Of a stretch of 64,000 bases of DNA, positions 57,138 through 64,000 are shown piece after piece (position 1 is the stretch's first letter; the number at the start of each line of letters is the position of its first letter). The notes under the pieces were generated by a model. It made no database searches. It worked only from the letters and a program-made list of their open reading frames with translations, and was not told the origin of the DNA. The translations under genes were made by a program, and so were the position numbers. The stretch spans positions 1,364,001 through 1,428,000 of the forward strand of contig NZ_NIWU01000001.1 in NCBI RefSeq assembly GCF_002236105.1. Direction: 5' to 3'. The stretch is from Pseudomonas umsongensis. Lineage in GTDB: Bacteria > Pseudomonadota > Gammaproteobacteria > Pseudomonadales > Pseudomonadaceae.

Positions 57138-59675
57138 ATGAACGCATCACCCACCGGCAGCGATGCCCAAGCCTTGATTGCCAGACTCGACTGGGCGAAC
57201 AGCCCCCTGGGCGCTGCTGGCACCTGGCCACAGAGCCTGCGAACCGCCGTGGACATCGTGATTCATTCGCCAATGCCGATGCTGTTGCTCTGGGGGCCGC
57301 AACTGACGCAGATCTACAACGACGGCTTCGCGCTGCTGGCCGGCAGCAAGCATCCGCACGCTTTCGGACAGCCAACCCACCTGATCTGGCCCGAATTAAA
57401 GGACTTTACTGACCCAATTTACAGCGCGGTCCTACAAGGCCAGGTGCGAACCTACAGCGAACAGCGCTTCACCCTGCAGCGCGACGGTACAGATTCCGAC
57501 TTCTGGCTTGACCTGACCTACAGCCCCATCCGCGACGAAAATGCCCAGGTTGCCGGAATCCTGGTCACCGCCATCGAAACCAACGAGCGCCGGCGCATCG
57601 CCCTCGAACTGGAGCAACGCTCCGCCGCGAGCCTCAAGGCCCAGCAAGACACCGAAGAACGCCTGCAACTGGCCCTCGCCGCCACCGACGCGGTTGGCAC
57701 TTGGGACTGGGACATCAGTGAGGACCGCTTCATCGCCGACGCCCACTTCGCCCAATTGCACGGCGTCGAACCGGCCCTGTCTGGCCAGTTGCCGATCAGC
57801 GAATACCTGCATGGCGTCCACCCCGAAGACCGCACCCTGATCGCCCGCAGCATCAAGCACTGCATCACTCACGGCACCGAGTACGCCGAGGAGTACCGCC
57901 TGCTGCAACCCGATGGCCAGTTGCGCTGGGTGTTTGCCCGCGGACGCTGCTACAAGGATCACCATGGACGGCCGATCCGTTTCCTCGGCGCCGCCCTTGA
58001 CCTGACCGATCGCAAAAACACCGAGCACGCCTTGCGCCAGAGTCAGACCGAGCTGCAGTTGATCATCAATGCCATGCCGATCCTGATCAGCTACGTCGAC
58101 CGCGAGGAACGCTTTCGCCTGAACAACGCCGCCTACCTGGACTGGTATGGCTTGACGCCCCAGGAACTCTATGGCCGAACCATTCGCGAAGTGCTGGGCG
58201 ATGAGGCCTACGCGTTGCGCGCCGAGCACATTGCCCAGGCCCTGAGCGGCAAGGCGTGTTGCTTCAGCATCGGCACGGCGCACCGCGACGGTAGCATCCG
58301 CCAGGCACTCATGAATTACCTGCCGCGTCACGGCCCGGATGGCGCGGTGAATGGTTTCTATATCTTCGTCATCGACGAAACCGAGCGTAAACAGACCGAA
58401 GAAGCCCTGCGCAACCTCAACGAAACCCTCGAGGAACGGGTGAGCGCGCGCACCCGGCAATTGGCCGAGGCCAATGAAAAACTGCTCAGCGAGATGTTCG
58501 AACGCGAGCGCGCCGAAGAAGCCCTGCGGCATGCGCAGAAGATGGAAGCGCTCGGCCAGCTCACCGGCGGCATTGCCCATGACTTCAACAACATGCTCAC
58601 TGGCATCATCGGCAGCCTGGACTTGATGCAGCGCTACATTGCCGACGGCCGCGCCGCCGAAATCAACCGTTTCTCCGAGGCCGCGGTTTCCTCGGCCAAC
58701 CGCGCCGCCGCCCTCACCCATCGACTGCTGGCGTTCTCCAGGCGTCAGTCGCTGGATCGCAAGACGCTGAACGCCAACGACCTGATCCACTCCCTGGAAG
58801 ACTTGCTCAGCCGCACCAAAGGCGACCACATCGAACTCAAGCTGCTGCTGACCGAAGGTGCCTGGCCGGTCAGCACCGACGTCAGTCAACTGGAAAACGC
58901 CCTGCTCAACCTGGTGATCAACGCCCGCGACGCCATGCCCGAGGGTGGCCAGTTGTGCATCGAAACCGCCAACGTCTATCTCGACGGCAGCGATATCACC
59001 ACGCTGGAACCGGTCAAGGCCGGGGATTACCTGATGATCGCCGTCACTGACAACGGCACCGGCATGACCCCCAAGGTATTGGCCAAGGCCTTCGACCCGT
59101 TCTTCACTACCAAGCCCATCGGCCAGGGCACCGGGCTGGGGTTGTCGATGATCTACGGCTTCGCCCAGCAGTCCGGCGGCCATGTGACCCTGTCCAGCCT
59201 GCCGGGCCAGGGCACCAGCGTGCGCCTGTACTTGCCGCGACTACGAGGCAACGAGCCACAGGATGTGCTGTCGCCCGTGATCAGCGAAGCACCGTCGGCG
59301 ATTGCCGGCGAAACGGTGGTGCTGGTGGAAGACGATCCGGCGGTGCGCATGCTGGTGACCGATCTGCTCAAGGAGTTGGGTTATCACGCCTATGAAGCCG
59401 AAGACGCGAAGACCGCCCTGCCCTTGCTCGAATCCGACTTGCGCGTCGACCTGCTGGTCACCGACGTCGGGCTGCCCGGGATGAATGGGCGACAACTGGC
59501 GGAAATCGCGCGCCAGCATCGCCCGCAACTGAAAGTGCTGTTCATGACCGGTTACGCGCAAAACGCCGCCGAACGCCAGGGCTTTCTCGAAGAAGGCATG
59601 GACATGGTGGCCAAGCCGTTTTCCATCGATCTGCTGGCCAACAAGATTCGCACGATGATCGGTCAACCGCAGTGA
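57138..59675 (+). CDS. PAS-containing hybrid histidine kinase
   Basis: 845 residues, cytosolic. Three PAS-like sensor segments (about 25-160, 175-305, 310-425), a coiled coil (about 425-475), HisKA with H481 in the GGIAHDFNNML box of the HisKA/HWE-free NtrB-like type, HATPase (INARDAM, DNGTGM, GTGLGLSM), and a receiver with D776 (LLVTDVGLPGMNG). Such kinases feed a separate phosphotransfer protein or regulator, none of which is adjacent. ATG 57138 follows AGGA. It is divergent from the PilU-like gene across 120 bases. Confidence 0.9.
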   Translation: MNASPTGSDAQALIARLDWANSPLGAAGTWPQSLRTAVDIVIHSPMPMLLLWGPQLTQIYNDGFALLAGSKHPHAFGQPTHLIWPELKDFTDPIYSAVLQGQVRTYSEQRFTLQRDGTDSDFWLDLTYSPIRDENAQVAGILVTAIETNERRRIALELEQRSAASLKAQQDTEERLQLALAATDAVGTWDWDISEDRFIADAHFAQLHGVEPALSGQLPISEYLHGVHPEDRTLIARSIKHCITHGTEYAEEYRLLQPDGQLRWVFARGRCYKDHHGRPIRFLGAALDLTDRKNTEHALRQSQTELQLIINAMPILISYVDREERFRLNNAAYLDWYGLTPQELYGRTIREVLGDEAYALRAEHIAQALSGKACCFSIGTAHRDGSIRQALMNYLPRHGPDGAVNGFYIFVIDETERKQTEEALRNLNETLEERVSARTRQLAEANEKLLSEMFERERAEEALRHAQKMEALGQLTGGIAHDFNNMLTGIIGSLDLMQRYIADGRAAEINRFSEAAVSSANRAAALTHRLLAFSRRQSLDRKTLNANDLIHSLEDLLSRTKGDHIELKLLLTEGAWPVSTDVSQLENALLNLVINARDAMPEGGQLCIETANVYLDGSDITTLEPVKAGDYLMIAVTDNGTGMTPKVLAKAFDPFFTTKPIGQGTGLGLSMIYGFAQQSGGHVTLSSLPGQGTSVRLYLPRLRGNEPQDVLSPVISEAPSAIAGETVVLVEDDPAVRMLVTDLLKELGYHAYEAEDAKTALPLLESDLRVDLLVTDVGLPGMNGRQLAEIARQHRPQLKVLFMTGYAQNAAERQGFLEEGMDMVAKPFSIDLLANKIRTMIGQPQ

Positions 59676-59730
59676 GTTGGGGCATAATCGCGCCCCCTGG
59701 CTGTCACGACCGCAACAAGGTATCTGCCCC

Positions 59731-60006
59731 ATGAAAGCTCAAGCCCGCCATATCCTGGTGAAAACCTCGGAAGAAGCCGAGCAACTCAAGCAACGTATCG
59801 CCAAGGGCGAAGCCTTCGATGTGCTGGCCAAGAAGTACTCCACCTGCCCGTCCGGCAAACGCGGCGGCGACCTGGGTGAAGTGCGTCCGGGCCAGATGGT
59901 CGGTGCAATCGATGCGGTGATCTTCAAGAAACCGCTGCGGGTGGTGCATGGGCCGATCAAGAGCAAGTTCGGGTATCACCTGGTGCAGGTGTTTTACCGG
60001 GATTGA
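59731..60006 (+). CDS. parvulin-type peptidyl-prolyl isomerase (PpiC-like), second copy
   Basis: 91-residue parvulin: ARHILVKTSEEAEQLKQ, FDVLAKKYSTCPSGKRGGDLGEV, FGYHLVQVFYRD. It is similar to the 93-residue protein at 43725-44006 over its full length, with more basic residues. Cytosolic. It follows the hybrid kinase by 55 bases on the same strand, with an AAGG ribosome site at distance, and is followed by a REP pair. Confidence 0.9.
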   Translation: MKAQARHILVKTSEEAEQLKQRIAKGEAFDVLAKKYSTCPSGKRGGDLGEVRPGQMVGAIDAVIFKKPLRVVHGPIKSKFGYHLVQVFYRD

Positions 60007-60012
60007 TCTCCA

Positions 60013-60098
60013 CCTGTAGGAGCTGCCGCAGGCTGCGATCTTTTGATCTTGTTTTTAAAAGCAAAATCAAAAGATCGCAGCCTGCGGCAGCTCCTACA
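60013..60098. repeat. REP pair, GTAGGAGCTGCCGCAGGC type
   Basis: GTAGGAGCTGCCGCAGGCTG and its inverse, with ATCAAAAGATC near each inner end. Lies between the convergent parvulin and kdgK genes. Confidence 0.9.
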
Positions 60099-60110
60099 CA
60101 GAGTTCTTGT

Positions 60111-61043
60111 TCAAACCAAGGGGATGAGTGCCCCTGGCGCCTGAATCACCCGACCCGCCAACCGATGCCCCGCCTCAGCCGCCTCGACCGGGCTCGCGCC
60201 CTTGAGGCGCGCAGCCAGGTACGCCGCACTGAACGAATCCCCGGCCGCCGTGGTATCCACCACCCGCTCGACTTTCTGCGCCGGCACTTCGAATGACTCG
60301 CCGCCACAACGAATCAGGCAGGCTTCGGCGCCGCGCTTGAGCACCACTTCAGGCGTGCCGATCTGCTCGTATGCTGCAAACACCGCCTGGCAATCGGCGA
60401 AATGGAACAGCGCCTGTTCGTCATCGACGGTCAGCAGAGCCAGGTCGACATAGGGCAACACCTTGCGGTACGCCACTCGCGCTTCCTCCACCGAGGCCCA
60501 CAAACGCGGTCGGTAGTTGTTGTCGAAGACGATCCGCGCATTGCGCTGGCGGGCCTCGATCAAGACTTCCAGCAATTTTTCCCGCCCCTCGCCCAATACC
60601 GCGAGGGTGATGCCGCTAAAGTACAACACGTCGTAATCCGGCAGCGCAGCCAGGATCGGCGCGGCGGCCGGGGTGGTGAAGCAATCGCGCACCGCTGCTT
60701 CATTGCGCCAATAGAGAAAACGTCGCTCGCCGGCGGCGTCAGTCTGGATGCAATACAGCCCCGGTAAGCGACCGGGCAAGCGCTGGACCTTGCTCAGGCC
60801 AATGTTTTCGGCAGCCCAGCTCTGGCACATGGCATCGCTGAAACTGTCATCGCCCAGGGCCGTGACGTAATCCACCGAACCCGCCGTGCCCAGTTCGCGG
60901 GACAGGTAGACCGCCGTGTTCAAGGTATCGCCGCCGAAGCTTTGTTGCAGGCTGCCATCGGCGCGGTGTTGCAATTCGATCATGCATTCGCCGATCAGGG
61001 CGATGCGCGGGGTGTGGGGGCCCAGGGTGTTGAAGGTGTTCAT
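60111..61043 (-). CDS. kdgK: 2-dehydro-3-deoxygluconokinase (PfkB family)
   Basis: 310-residue ribokinase-fold sugar kinase phosphorylating 2-keto-3-deoxygluconate. Substrate-side motif GECMIELQHRADGSLQQSFGGDTLNTAVYL, and the C-terminal DTTAAGDSF with catalytic D269 (AAGD in place of the more common GAGD). ATG 61043 begins the family-like sequence; the frame upstream runs through a REP. It is on the strand of the RidA/IclR/PLP-enzyme genes, 133 bases downstream across a REP pair, but no KDG-forming enzyme is in view. Confidence 0.88.
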   Translation of the reverse strand: MNTFNTLGPHTPRIALIGECMIELQHRADGSLQQSFGGDTLNTAVYLSRELGTAGSVDYVTALGDDSFSDAMCQSWAAENIGLSKVQRLPGRLPGLYCIQTDAAGERRFLYWRNEAAVRDCFTTPAAAPILAALPDYDVLYFSGITLAVLGEGREKLLEVLIEARQRNARIVFDNNYRPRLWASVEEARVAYRKVLPYVDLALLTVDDEQALFHFADCQAVFAAYEQIGTPEVVLKRGAEACLIRCGGESFEVPAQKVERVVDTTAAGDSFSAAYLAARLKGASPVEAAEAGHRLAGRVIQAPGALIPLV

Positions 61044-61083
61044 GGGTGTGGGGTCTCCGGTATTGCGATGCTGTCTGTCAGGG

Positions 61084-61157
61084 CCCCTTCGCGAGCAGGC
61101 TCGCTCCCACATTGGAATGCATTCCCCTTGTGGGAGCGAGCCTGCTCGCGAAGGCCA
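61084..61157. repeat. REP pair, GTGGGAGCGAG type
   Basis: CCTTCGCGAGCAGGCTCGCT and inverse AGCGAGCCTGCTCGCGAAGG between kdgK and the PLP-enzyme gene. Confidence 0.88.
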
Positions 61158-61176
61158 CGCCGCGGTCTCAAACCGG

Positions 61177-62394
61177 TTAGAAACAGGTTTCCATGGTCTC
61201 GATAACGTTCAATTGCTCATCCACCAGGCAACCCACGCGCCACTTGTCGAACGTCAGGCACGGGTGCGAAGTGCCGAACGAAATGATGTCGCCCACCCGC
61301 AAATCAACCCCCGGCGGCACGGTCATGAAGGCGTGCTGGTCCATCACGGCGGTCACCTTGCAAGCGCTCACATCATCGCCCTTGGCCGGGATGACACCGG
61401 CCCGGTAGCGCAGCAACGGAACCGGCAGGCCAGCGTCATAAGCCACGTCGCGCTTGCCCAGGGCAATCACCGCAAAGCCTGGCTCCGGCAACGACTGCAC
61501 ATGTGCCCAGACCTCCAGTGCCGCACGCAAGCCCTCATGCAGATCACTGCGACGGTCGAGCACGCAGCATTGCGCTTCCTTGTAGATACCATGGTCGTGC
61601 GCCACATAGCTGCCGGGGCGCAAGACGCTGAGGAAACGCCCGCCAGCGTTCTGCGCCTCGAACTCTTCGGCGATCAAGTCATACCAGGCCGAACCTGAAG
61701 CGGTGACGATCGGCTTGGCAATCGCGAAGGCACCGCTGTCCTGCAACTGCACGGCCAGACGCACCAGGGAGCCGGCGAACGCACGGATGCCACTCACCGC
61801 GTGATCGCCGTGGATCACCCCTTCGTACCCTTCGATCCCGGTCAGCGCCAAGGCCGGTTGTGCGGCGATGGCCTTGGCCAGGTCCAGCACTTGCTGTTCG
61901 CTGCGGCAACCGCAACGACCGCCGACCACGCCGTACTCGATCATCACGTTCAGGCGCACACCCCGTGAAGCGAAATAGGCGCCGAGGTCGGCGACGTTGT
62001 CCGGGTGATCGACCATGCAATAGAAGTCGAAGCCCGGATCAGCCAGAAGATCGGCTATCAACGCCATGTTCGGGGTGCCGACCAACTGGTTGGCCATCAA
62101 CACCCGGCGCACGCCGTGGGCATAGGCCGCGCGGGTTTGCGTGGCGCTCGCCAGGGTAATGCCCCAGGCACCGGCGTCCAGTTGCCGGCGGAACAGCGCC
62201 GGGGTCATGCTGGTCTTGCCGTGGGGCGCAAGCTCGGCGCCGCTGTCGCTGACAAAGGCCTGCATCCAACGGATGTTGTGTTCAAGCGCATCGCGATGCA
62301 GCACCAGCGCGGGCAGGCTGACGTCACGCACCAGGTGGGCGCCAGTGTGGGCAAAGCCCTTTTCCACGGCGGCAATATTCTTGGCAGAAGACAT
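61177..62394 (-). CDS. D-threonine aldolase / D-serine dehydratase-type PLP enzyme (amino acid deaminase)
   Basis: 405-residue fold-type III PLP enzyme. The Schiff-base Lys is K60 (LAPHGKTSM); the barrel continues through GIEGYEGV and ASGSAWYD; the C-terminal domain has SFGTSHPCLTFDKW with H377 and C379 as zinc ligands, the arrangement of DSD1-type D-serine dehydratase. The reaction is probably deamination of a D-3-hydroxy amino acid to a 2-keto acid. RidA two genes upstream fits removal of the 2-aminoacrylate-type intermediate. ATG 62394 is 39 bases after the IclR gene stop, same operon. Confidence 0.85.
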   Translation of the reverse strand: MSSAKNIAAVEKGFAHTGAHLVRDVSLPALVLHRDALEHNIRWMQAFVSDSGAELAPHGKTSMTPALFRRQLDAGAWGITLASATQTRAAYAHGVRRVLMANQLVGTPNMALIADLLADPGFDFYCMVDHPDNVADLGAYFASRGVRLNVMIEYGVVGGRCGCRSEQQVLDLAKAIAAQPALALTGIEGYEGVIHGDHAVSGIRAFAGSLVRLAVQLQDSGAFAIAKPIVTASGSAWYDLIAEEFEAQNAGGRFLSVLRPGSYVAHDHGIYKEAQCCVLDRRSDLHEGLRAALEVWAHVQSLPEPGFAVIALGKRDVAYDAGLPVPLLRYRAGVIPAKGDDVSACKVTAVMDQHAFMTVPPGVDLRVGDIISFGTSHPCLTFDKWRVGCLVDEQLNVIETMETCF

Positions 62395-62433
62395 GGTCGA
62401 ACTCCTCACAGTCGCGGCCGCGGGCAGCCGCTG

Positions 62434-63198
62434 TTAATCGTTGATGCGACGGGCCAGGTTGTTGGCGCTATCGATCAGCACCCGGCGGTAATCGCTGTAA
62501 TGGGTCTTGGCATCGGCCCGCGGAGCGACGATGCACAGGGTGGCAATGGCCACGCCATCGGGGCCTTTGACCGGGGCGGCGAAGCAATGGGTAAAGGTGT
62601 CGGCCACGCTGTCGAAGGAGAAAAAGCCGTCGATGCCAGCTTGGCGGATTTCCTTGAGAAACTGTTCCAGCGGCAAACGTTCGCCGTTGGGCAGGATGAA
62701 GTCGTCGTGGTCGATCAAGTCGACGATTTCCTCGTCACTGAGGTGCGCCAGCAACAGGCGTCCGGACGCTGTCCAGGGAATGGGCGCGTTTTCGCCGATG
62801 TCCGAGGAAATGCGAAAATGCCGCTGGCCCTCCTTCATCAACGCCACGGTGTATTTGCGCCCGTTGAGCAAGCACATCTGCGCCGTTTCGTGAGTCTGGC
62901 TGACGATGTCCTGCAGGGCACGATCGGCTTCGCGGGTCAGGTCAAAATGGCGCAGGTGCGCTTGGCCAAGGAAGTACAGCTGGCGGCCGAGATAGACGTG
63001 ACCGTCCTTGCCCACCGGTTCCAGGATGCGCCGTTCCAGCAACGAGGCCACCAGCTCATAGACCGTGGATTTCGGACTGCCGATGCCGTTGGCGATGTCG
63101 TTCGGGCGCAGGGGCTGGCCGATCTCCTTGAGGAAATCGAGGATATCGAACGCCCGGTCCAGACCGCGTGCCCGGCGCTTGATGGTGTCTTCGCTCAT
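62434..63198 (-). CDS. IclR-family transcriptional regulator
   Basis: 254 residues. N-terminal winged HTH (about 12-75: GLDRAFDILDFLKEIGQPLRPNDIANGIGSP...STVYELV, here cut for length), then the IclR effector domain (HETAQMCLLNGRKYTVAL, PWTASGRLLLAHL, ATLCIVAPRAD). ATG 63198 follows GGGA at 10 bases. It sits between ridA and the PLP-enzyme gene and probably controls the operon through the palindrome upstream of ridA. Confidence 0.88.
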   Translation of the reverse strand: MSEDTIKRRARGLDRAFDILDFLKEIGQPLRPNDIANGIGSPKSTVYELVASLLERRILEPVGKDGHVYLGRQLYFLGQAHLRHFDLTREADRALQDIVSQTHETAQMCLLNGRKYTVALMKEGQRHFRISSDIGENAPIPWTASGRLLLAHLSDEEIVDLIDHDDFILPNGERLPLEQFLKEIRQAGIDGFFSFDSVADTFTHCFAAPVKGPDGVAIATLCIVAPRADAKTHYSDYRRVLIDSANNLARRIND

Positions 63199-63270
63199 GT
63201 CAGTGGTTCCCAATCAAATTCGCCGGGGGGGTTTTGATCGTTCCCACTCTGGGAACGATCAGTGTCAAGT

Positions 63271-63660
63271 TCAGGCCTTTTTCTTGTACGCGATGCAGTC
63301 GATCTCGACCTTGCAGTCGACCATCATGTTCGCCTGCACACAGGCCCGGGCCGGTGCGTGTTCAGGCTTGAAGTACTCGGAGAAGACCTTGTTGAAACTG
63401 GTGAAATCCCGCGGATCTTCCAGCCATACGCCGACACGCACCACATCTTCCAGGCCATAACCTGCCTCTTGGAGAATCGCGACCAGGTTCTTCATGGTCT
63501 GGTGCGTCTGCTCGACGATGCCGCCAACAATGATCTCGCCCTCCACCGCCGGCACCTGCCCGGAGACGTGCAGCCAGCCATCGGCTTCAACGGCGCGGGC
63601 AAAAGGACGCGGCTGGCCACCCGCCGCGGTGCTGCCGGTGCCGTAACGAGTAATGCTCAT
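63271..63660 (-). CDS. RidA family enamine/imine deaminase
   Basis: 129-residue YjgF/RidA protein that hydrolyses enamine and imine intermediates released by PLP enzymes. The key Arg is R105 (ARACVQANMM), with YKKK at the C-terminus and SGQVPAVEGEIIVGGIVEQT in the core. The slightly divergent N-terminus (SITRYGTGSTAAGGQPRPFARAV) points to a Rid subgroup other than archetypal RidA. ATG 63660 follows AGGAG. First gene of the operon with IclR and the amino acid deaminase. Confidence 0.9.
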   Translation of the reverse strand: MSITRYGTGSTAAGGQPRPFARAVEADGWLHVSGQVPAVEGEIIVGGIVEQTHQTMKNLVAILQEAGYGLEDVVRVGVWLEDPRDFTSFNKVFSEYFKPEHAPARACVQANMMVDCKVEIDCIAYKKKA

Positions 63661-63726
63661 GGGTGTTTCTCCTGAACTGAAAACCGAAGGATCAGAGATC
63701 TTCTGCGAGACCTCGAAGGCCAATTA

Positions 63727-63763
63727 ATTCCGCTATACCGGAATACGGTTTGCAATAGCGGAA
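63727..63763 (-). promoter_or_regulatory. IclR-like operator upstream of ridA
   Basis: Perfect 18-bp palindrome ATTCCGCTATACCGGAAT at 63727-63744. The half TTCCGCTAT is repeated in inverse as ATAGCGGAA at 63755-63763. It ends 67 bases from the ridA start. AT-flanked TTCCG/CGGAA palindromes are typical of IclR-family sites. Confidence 0.6.
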
Positions 63764-63845
63764 TAAGCGGCAGAAAGTGTGCCACAGGTCGTGAAGGAAA
63801 TAGTAGGGGGAGATTGAAAAGTGTTCTAAATCAGAAAATCCCTGC

Positions 63846-63907
63846 ACGCCGCTTCGCGAGCAGGTCCGCTCCCTGTCGGGATGCGATTCCCTGCTCGCGA
63901 GGCGCCC
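63846..63907. repeat. degenerate REP pair
   Basis: TTCGCGAGCAGGTCCGCTCC and CTGCTCGCGAGGCGCC, a damaged copy of the GCGAGCAGGCTCGC family. Confidence 0.6.
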
Positions 63908-63924
63908 TCAGGCTGGCGGTAAAA

Positions 63925-64000
63925 TCAATTACACGTGCGCGCCAGGAACACCCGCGTTACCCGCCGCTCTTCTACCGACATGACGGTCAATCGCCAGCCG
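63925..64000 (-). CDS. 3' end of a minus-strand gene, possibly with a transporter-associated C-terminal domain
   Basis: The window edge cuts a frame whose last 24 codons read GWRLTVMSVEERRVTRVFLA and then RTCN, stop TGA at 63925-63927. The WRLTV...RVTRV pattern resembles the last strands of the CorC/HlyC-type domain found on cation antiporters and hemolysin-like proteins. Too short to be sure. Confidence 0.4.
   Translation of the reverse strand, partial: GWRLTVMSVEERRVTRVFLARTCN

Overview
The window looks like chromosome of a fluorescent-group Pseudomonas. The basis is the gacA-uvrC-pgsA-tRNA-Gly block with a TTG-started gacA, the pseudomonad-style AcnB, the many REP-type palindromes, the HbcR-like 3-hydroxybutyrate locus, and the high-GC codon use. 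All of this was read by eye; no database search was run.

Layout. 0-12 kb: a mixed accessory stretch with an orphan ParA ATPase, a periplasmic-type arylsulfatase, an overlapping glycosyltransferase / amylo-1,6-glucosidase pair, and a giant CheB-CheR-PAS-histidine kinase-receiver protein. 12-22.7 kb: a catabolic cluster, almost all on the minus strand: DUF1329 lipoprotein-like protein with a decayed DUF1302 partner, FAH-family hydrolase, two SDRs, an HD-domain protein with diiron-oxygenase-like ligands, MFS transporter, BKACE (DUF849), TauD/TfdA dioxygenase and a quinone oxidoreductase. A divergent AraC-type regulator sits at its head. Two near-identical 34-bp sites, one next to the regulator and one inside the cluster, suggest a single regulon. 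22.8-26.95 kb: a small remnant genomic island bounded by a 24-bp repeat of the tRNA-Leu(UAA) 3' end. It carries LysR, a SnoaL-like protein, an NAD-dependent epimerase/reductase, a histidine phosphatase and a broken integrase. 27-34.8 kb: a second copy of the giant CheB-CheR kinase and acnB, sitting between tRNA-Leu and tRNA-Cys. 34.8-38.7 kb: tRNA-Cys, tRNA-Gly, pgsA, uvrC, gacA and a GNAT acetyltransferase. 38.9-40.4 kb: DAHP synthase preceded by two aromatic-rich leader peptides and a strong intrinsic terminator between them. 40.4-42.7 kb: repeat-rich DNA split by an IS481-type element. 42.7-49.7 kb: cytoplasmic-looking lipase, parvulin, and a complete yejABEF peptide ABC transporter. 49.8-55.8 kb: 3-hydroxybutyrate catabolism (HbcR-type sigma-54 activator, GntP permease, BdhA, acetoacetyl-CoA synthetase) with a visible sigma-54 promoter and upstream activator sites. 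55.9-60 kb: a PilU-like ATPase, a PAS hybrid kinase and a second parvulin. 60-63.7 kb: KdgK, a D-threonine/D-serine-type PLP enzyme, IclR regulator and RidA, with an IclR-like palindrome upstream. The window ends in the 3' end of another minus-strand gene.

How parts fit. The hbc genes form a self-contained regulator-import-oxidation-activation route from 3-hydroxybutyrate to acetoacetyl-CoA. RidA beside a PLP deaminase fits clearance of reactive enamine/imine intermediates. The AraC-headed cluster pairs a 2-oxoglutarate dioxygenase with an HD-type putative oxygenase and a beta-keto acid cleavage enzyme, but its substrate cannot be read from sequence; it is the best candidate here for an undescribed pathway. 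The tRNA-Leu locus has been an insertion point: the usual Gly-Cys-Leu tRNA trio is split by 7.8 kb, and a further 4.1-kb island sits at the Leu 3' end.
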